From NCBI GenBank assembly GCA_910584875.1, contig CAJUDA010000007.1, positions 1 to 64,000 of the forward strand: a stretch of 64,000 bases of DNA, read 5' to 3'. Positions 60,365-64,000 of this stretch are shown in pieces (within the stretch, counting starts at the first letter, position 1; each line of letters opens with the position of its first letter). Both the position numbers and the translations under genes were made by a program. The notes under the pieces are model-generated. The model was not told the DNA's origin and ran no database searches. It was given only the letters and a program-made list of their open reading frames with translations. Source of the stretch: an uncultured Eubacterium sp. GTDB lineage: Bacteria; Bacillota; Clostridia; Lachnospirales; Lachnospiraceae.

Positions 60365-60791
60365 TGATAAAAATCGTGAGATTTGCCATGTGGAAGAATA
60401 TCTGGATATGATGGCGGCGTTTAGCCATAACACAAGATTTTCTGAGATAAAAGAAGCTGTTATAAAAAAATCTGAAAAGGGAGAGGAGAGCATGACGATG
60501 TTCAATATTGCAGAAGAATTGGAAAATATAGGGAGACAAAAGGGAATGCAGCAAGGGATTGAACAAGGAATCGAACAAGGAATCGAACGGGGAATTGAAC
60601 AGGGAGCTTCTGCGAAAAGCAGGGAGATCATCTTTACGATGCTCCGTGACAGACAGCCGCCAGAGTTGATCAGTAAATATACAAAAGAGCCGTTGGAGTA
60701 TGTATACCAGGTGAAACAGGAACTGTTTCAATATGCCAGGGAAGAAGTGGTGTACGGGACTGATAAACAAAAGTGACGGCAGGGATTTTTC

Positions 60792-60805
60792 TGTTGAGCT
60801 AAGAA
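60792..60805. repeat. relic of the repeat right end
   Basis: TGTTGAGCTAAGAAA matches the right end of the element, and the bases after the ribH relic, over GTTGAGCTAAGAAA. Confidence 0.4.
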
Positions 60806-60816
60806 AGGGGGAATTC

Positions 60817-60845
60817 TTGACCATTTTCCGAAAAGCCGATATAAT
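60817..60845 (+). promoter_or_regulatory. promoter of neuB
   Basis: -35 TTGACC (60817-60822), 17-base spacer, -10 TATAAT (60840-60845). Confidence 0.8.
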
Positions 60846-60875
60846 AGATAGAGAGGCTGACAGGGAGGTGTGCCT

Positions 60876-61904
60876 ATGAGTGAGATACAGATAGGAAAAA
60901 GGAAAATCGGTTCAGAATACCCGGTATACATAATTGCAGAGGCAAGTGATAACCATATGGGTGATATGGATGCGGCGAAGGAAATGTGCCGCATGGCAAA
61001 ACTGGCAGGGGCGGATTGTATCAAATTCCAGCACCATCTGCCAGATGAGGAAATGCTGCCGGATGTATCGTCACCAGAAAGGTATGATATGCCGTTATAT
61101 GATTTTTTGAAGCAGTATGCCCTTACATTAAAACAACACAACCGACTGATGGAGTATTGTAAAATGATCGGAATCCAGTATTTGTGTACTCCGTTCAGTC
61201 TGAAAGCTGCTTATGAACTGGATGCCATGGGAGTGGATGCATTTAAAATCGGTTCCGGTGAGATGACAGATATTCCTACGCTTGTCAGGATTGCCAAACT
61301 TCGGAAACCGATGATCATCTCAACAGGGATGAGTACCATGAATGAGATACGACGGACATACGATATACTGACACAGACGGATGTGCCACTTGCTTTTACC
61401 AGTTGTATTTCCGAATATCCGCCGCGGTATGAGGATATTAATCTGAAAGTCATCAGTGAGATGCAGAAGAATTTTCCGGATACGGTGATCGGTCATTCGG
61501 ATCATACACCGGATCTGTACACGTCCTTTGGCGCAGTGGCGCTTGGAGCCAATATCATAGAAAAGCATGTAATACTGGATAAAAAAATGCAGGCGCCGGA
61601 TCAGCCGGTATCCATTGATTTTGATGATCTTTACCATCTGGTGGACGGCATCCGTAAGATTGAGAGCGCGATGGGAAATCAGAAGAAGGTGCATCCGGAG
61701 GAACAGCAGAACCGTTCCTGGGCGTTTCGCAGTCTTGTGACCAGATGTCCGATCAAGAAAGGGCAGAGGATTGAGGAGGATATGATCTGGTCCAAGCGGC
61801 CGGGGACCGGGATCCCAGCCTACCGGATGAAAGAAGTGATCGGAAAATATGCAGCGCAGGATATTGATGAAAATGTATTGCTGAAGGAAGAGGATTTTCG
61901 CTGA
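60876..61904 (+). CDS. NeuB-type sialic acid synthase
   Basis: This 342-residue enzyme condenses phosphoenolpyruvate with an N-acetylated hexosamine to make a nonulosonic acid (sialic-, legionaminic- or pseudaminic-type). The barrel has IIAEASDNHMGDMDAAKEM (N-terminal), KFQHHLPDE, the CTPFSL block, IGSGEMTDIPTL and the metal-binding IGHSDHTPD with EKHVILDK; the C-terminal ~60 residues form the SAF antifreeze-like domain (WSKRPGTGIPAYRMKEVIGK). GGAGG lies 7 bases before ATG 60876. No other nonulosonate genes are close, so its pathway partners are elsewhere. The exact sugar cannot be decided. Confidence 0.88.
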   Translation: MSEIQIGKRKIGSEYPVYIIAEASDNHMGDMDAAKEMCRMAKLAGADCIKFQHHLPDEEMLPDVSSPERYDMPLYDFLKQYALTLKQHNRLMEYCKMIGIQYLCTPFSLKAAYELDAMGVDAFKIGSGEMTDIPTLVRIAKLRKPMIISTGMSTMNEIRRTYDILTQTDVPLAFTSCISEYPPRYEDINLKVISEMQKNFPDTVIGHSDHTPDLYTSFGAVALGANIIEKHVILDKKMQAPDQPVSIDFDDLYHLVDGIRKIESAMGNQKKVHPEEQQNRSWAFRSLVTRCPIKKGQRIEEDMIWSKRPGTGIPAYRMKEVIGKYAAQDIDENVLLKEEDFR

Positions 61905-61968
61905 GTCCTGAAATATGCAGGTTAGTAAGCGATTACCCTAAACAGCCCTAAAGAAAATGACAGAACTC

Positions 61969-61997
61969 TTGCAAGCAGATTCATTGTGATGTATAAT
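61969..61997 (+). promoter_or_regulatory. promoter of serS
   Basis: -35 TTGCAA (61969-61974), 17-base spacer, -10 TATAAT (61992-61997). Only about 30 bases separate it from the start codon, too few for a T-box leader. Confidence 0.8.
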
Positions 61998-62026
61998 CGG
62001 TTCATTACAGATATGGAGGAATAAAT

Positions 62027-63313
62027 ATGTTAGACATTAAATTTTTGCGGGAAAACCCTGATATTGTGAAACAAAATATTAAAAATAAGTTTCAGGACCG
62101 TAAGCTGGCAATGGTAGATGAGGTTATTGGATTTGATAAAGAACGCCGCGAGACTCAGCAGAGAGCGGATGATCTCCGTGCCCTGCGAAAGAAAAATTCC
62201 AAACAGATCGGAGCGCTTATGGGGCAGGGCAGGAAAGAGGATGCCGAGGCACTGAAAGCAGAGATCGCCGGATATGCCGAGGAACTGGCATTGCTGGAGA
62301 AGAAAGAGACAGAGCTGGCGGAACAGATCAATGACAGGATGATGGTGATCCCCAATATCATCGATCCCAGCGTGCCGATCGGTAAGGATGACAGTGAAAA
62401 TGTGGAGATTGAGCGGTTTGGTGAGCCGGTAGTGCCGGATTTTGAAATTCCGTATCATACAGAGATTATGGAGCGGTTTGACGGGATTGATCTGGATGCG
62501 GCGAGAGACGTGGCAGGAAACGGATTTTATTATTTCATGGGTGATATCGCAAGACTGCATTCTGCTGTGATCGCGTATGCCAGGGATTTTATGATCGACC
62601 GTGGCTTTACCTACTGTGTACCGCCGTTTATGATCCGGTCCAACGTTGTGACAGGTGTTATGTCCTTTGATGAAATGGATGCCATGATGTATAAGATTGA
62701 AGGTGAGGATCTGTACCTGATCGGGACCAGCGAGCATTCCATGATCGGGAAATTTATTGATAAGATCATACCAGACACAGAGCTGCCGAAGACTCTTACA
62801 AGCTATTCACCGTGTTTCCGTAAGGAAAAGGGAGCACATGGCATTGAAGAGAGAGGAGTGTACCGGATCCATCAGTTTGAAAAGCAGGAAATGATCGTAG
62901 TCTGCAAACCAGAGGAGAGTAAAATCTGGTTTGATAAATTGTGGCAGAATACGGTTGATCTGTTCCGTTCCCTGGATATACCAGTCCGCACACTGGAGTG
63001 CTGTTCCGGTGATCTGGCTGATTTGAAAGTGAAATCTGTGGATGTGGAGGCATGGTCTCCGCGCCAGAAGAAATATTTTGAGGTGGGAAGCTGTTCCAAT
63101 CTGGGAGACGCACAGGCAAGAAGGCTGAAAATCCGTGTCGTGGGTGACGGAGGCAAATATTTTGCCCATACATTGAATAACACAGTAGTAGCACCGCCGC
63201 GTATGCTGATCGCTTTTCTTGAAAATAACCTCAACCAGGATGGTTCTGTCAGGATACCAGAAGCATTGCAGCCATATATGGGGGGAATAAAGCAGATAGA
63301 AGTGAAAAAATAG
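62027..63313 (+). CDS. serS: seryl-tRNA synthetase
   Basis: This 428-residue class II synthetase charges tRNA-Ser. It has the N-terminal two-helix tRNA-binding arm (MLDIKFLRENPDIVKQNIKN start, coiled coil to about residue 105), then the catalytic core: motif 2 around CFRKEKGAHGIEERGVYRI, HQFEKQEM, and SCSNLGDAQARRLKIR. Motif 3 reads HTLNNTVVAPPRMLIAFLEN, whereas the common bacterial form has NGSGLAVGR; thus Gly-Ser is replaced by Asn-Thr and the pre-Arg residues differ. It could be a divergent housekeeping form or a second, possibly antibiotic-tolerant, SerRS. No T-box leader is present. Confidence 0.92.
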   Translation: MLDIKFLRENPDIVKQNIKNKFQDRKLAMVDEVIGFDKERRETQQRADDLRALRKKNSKQIGALMGQGRKEDAEALKAEIAGYAEELALLEKKETELAEQINDRMMVIPNIIDPSVPIGKDDSENVEIERFGEPVVPDFEIPYHTEIMERFDGIDLDAARDVAGNGFYYFMGDIARLHSAVIAYARDFMIDRGFTYCVPPFMIRSNVVTGVMSFDEMDAMMYKIEGEDLYLIGTSEHSMIGKFIDKIIPDTELPKTLTSYSPCFRKEKGAHGIEERGVYRIHQFEKQEMIVVCKPEESKIWFDKLWQNTVDLFRSLDIPVRTLECCSGDLADLKVKSVDVEAWSPRQKKYFEVGSCSNLGDAQARRLKIRVVGDGGKYFAHTLNNTVVAPPRMLIAFLENNLNQDGSVRIPEALQPYMGGIKQIEVKK

Positions 63314-63337
63314 ACGTTTTCATAAAGGGGGAGTAGA

Positions 63338-64000
63338 ATGGGGAAATTGGCAAAAAAACGGATTGTAATTATGTTGCTGGTCAGTCTGTTTCTGACAGAC
63401 CGCGATTACCACAGCCGGATTGTACAGGCGGCAGAAGTGTCATTTGTGTATCGCACGGAGCAGGGGGAAATGGGGATCAGAGGAAATCCTGGGGATGCTT
63501 TTGATATGATCAGGAAATATGGAGGCACAGTGACAGTATATGAGGATTGCCGGCTGGAACCGAAAAATGTTCAGGGGTATCTATATATTCCTGAACATAC
63601 GACATTGATTATTTCCGAAGAAACAAAATTTGAACCTGGTGATGTGGATATTTATCTGGAAGGCACGATACAGGTCGGTGGTACCCTGGATTTGTCAGGG
63701 GGAAAAGGAATCATTCTGGGAGACGGAGATATCGTTGTGGAAAAAGAGGGCAGTCTGATCCGTCAGATTCCTGCTATCGAGAGAAACGGAGAGATCTGCC
63801 TTTGGGGGAGTACTATTAAGAGCGGGCAGTCTTTAGCAGCTTCTAAAATAGAAAAAGATAAGGTTGCATGGAAAGCGGCTGTTGCGGGAGAGTGGATTTT
63901 TACACAGCCGGATCGTATTCCCGGAGTGGGAACGGGTTTATATCCGGTTCTTTTTATACCGGAAAACAGGTTGACATATCAGCCGGTGTTTTTTTCCAGC
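63338..64000 (+). CDS. secreted protein, N-terminal part, runs off the window
   Basis: At least 221 residues are visible to the window end. A signal peptide precedes position 32 (LAKKRIVIMLLVSLFLTDRD, then QAAE). The mature part begins VSFVYRTEQGEMGI and reads as beta-rich with repeats (TTLIISEETKFEPGDVDIYL, GGTLDLSGGKGIILGDGDIV), suggesting a right-handed parallel beta-helix. The end GTGLYPVLFIPENRLTYQPV looks like a repeat found in some Lachnospiraceae surface proteins. The start follows AGGGGGAG. No family is assigned. Confidence 0.7.
   Translation, partial: MGKLAKKRIVIMLLVSLFLTDRDYHSRIVQAAEVSFVYRTEQGEMGIRGNPGDAFDMIRKYGGTVTVYEDCRLEPKNVQGYLYIPEHTTLIISEETKFEPGDVDIYLEGTIQVGGTLDLSGGKGIILGDGDIVVEKEGSLIRQIPAIERNGEICLWGSTIKSGQSLAASKIEKDKVAWKAAVAGEWIFTQPDRIPGVGTGLYPVLFIPENRLTYQPVFFSS

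Larger units (their letters stand above)
59444..60776 (+). pseudogene. Rpn-family (PD-(D/E)XK) nuclease-like gene split by a MITE
   Basis: The gene encodes a Rpn/YhgA-type recombination-promoting nuclease-like protein. The 5' part (59444-60091, 216 codons) contains ADIAIFCVENQSG with the nuclease-like E, and PVISLVLYYGQEPWNGP. A 269-base element sits at a TA; removing it with one TA copy (60092-60362) rejoins EYI and YDKNREICHVEEYLDMM exactly in frame, giving about 353 residues, normal for the family. The 3' part has the usual Gly-Ile-Glu-Gln repeats (QGIEQGIEQGIERGIEQG) and a coiled C-terminus. The first half ends at a TAG supplied by the element. The second half could start at a TTG (60348) but has no ribosome site. 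A 15-base tandem duplication occurs at 59728-59757. Confidence 0.85.

Noticed and set aside
60549..60605. Short regular repeats that could suggest a CRISPR or satellite
   Set aside because: They are 12-base codon repeats encoding Gly-Ile-Glu-Gln in the Rpn C-terminus, with no spacers.
61998..62026. Possible T-box leader for serS
   Set aside because: Only about 30 bases separate promoter and start codon, with no T-box sequence.

Overview
The window looks like a chromosomal segment of a Gram-positive anaerobe of the class Clostridia, most likely Lachnospiraceae. The grounds are GGAGG-type ribosome binding sites, a CIRCE operator, FMN and ZTP riboswitches, the Bacillota gene string ireB-ruvX-DUF1292 ... 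mltG-like-trmR-trhP, a MurE with the meso-diaminopimelate motif DNPR, and PurO-type purine synthesis. I cannot name the species from sequence alone. No rRNA, tRNA or CRISPR array was seen. Most genes are on the + strand.

Layout. 1-530 is an AT-rich scar with a RhuM remnant. 531-6007 holds uvrB-uvrA-yfbR. 6009-7157 (-) holds a lipoprotein and dtd. 7248-10983 is the riboflavin operon ribD-ribE-ribBA-ribH behind an FMN riboswitch. 11076-13622 has a DHH phosphoesterase and a chemoreceptor-like protein, divergent. 13696-15292 holds an erm-type 23S rRNA methyltransferase with an elaborate leader, divergent from a GNAT gene. 15365-20331 has MATE, HAD, a Ca2+/cation antiporter and an AAA-ATPase/PD-(D/E)XK protein. 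20544-23416 is a DeoR regulator with a fructose PTS. 23445-25430 (-) is a secreted metallophosphoesterase. 25540-26541 is a CIRCE-controlled hsp20 pair. 26580-26941 is a type I toxin-antitoxin locus. 26973-30081 has a ZTP riboswitch, purO, AICAR transformylase and bioB. 30094-32982 (-) holds an unknown protein, an orphan flagellin-like protein and a polysaccharide deacetylase.

33046-35630 is a metal-efflux operon (SmtB/CadC-type repressor, free HMA protein, P1B ATPase). 35637-39414 carries MATE, HAD and murE. 39418-39666 is a MITE. 39796-43703 holds a FliD-like protein, rsmE, a cysteine desulfurase and thiI. 44218-52940 is a long RNA-modification and housekeeping run (mtaB, ireB, ruvX, rnjA, trmR, trhP, birA, hflX), followed by apeB. 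54328-56499 (-) is a pair of secreted proteins (BspA-type LRR and a propeller-like protein). 56861-59242 (-) is an AT-rich membrane gene and an AGCS symporter. 59444-60776 is an Rpn-family gene split by a 269-bp MITE. Then come neuB, serS and the start of a secreted protein.

The most notable observations are these. (1) The erm leader has an 8-codon ORF ending in Arg-Ile-Arg (the macrolide-arrest pattern), a terminator, and three mutually exclusive pairing segments, one covering the erm start. (2) A convergent type I toxin-antitoxin locus has a self-sequestering toxin Shine-Dalgarno and an RNA that matches it. (3) A TA-inserting MITE has broken an Rpn gene exactly in phase, and its ends recur as short relics at the 3' ends of ribH, thiI and hflX, where they supply the stop codon. 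(4) Orphan flagellin-like and FliD-like proteins occur without any flagellar cluster in view.
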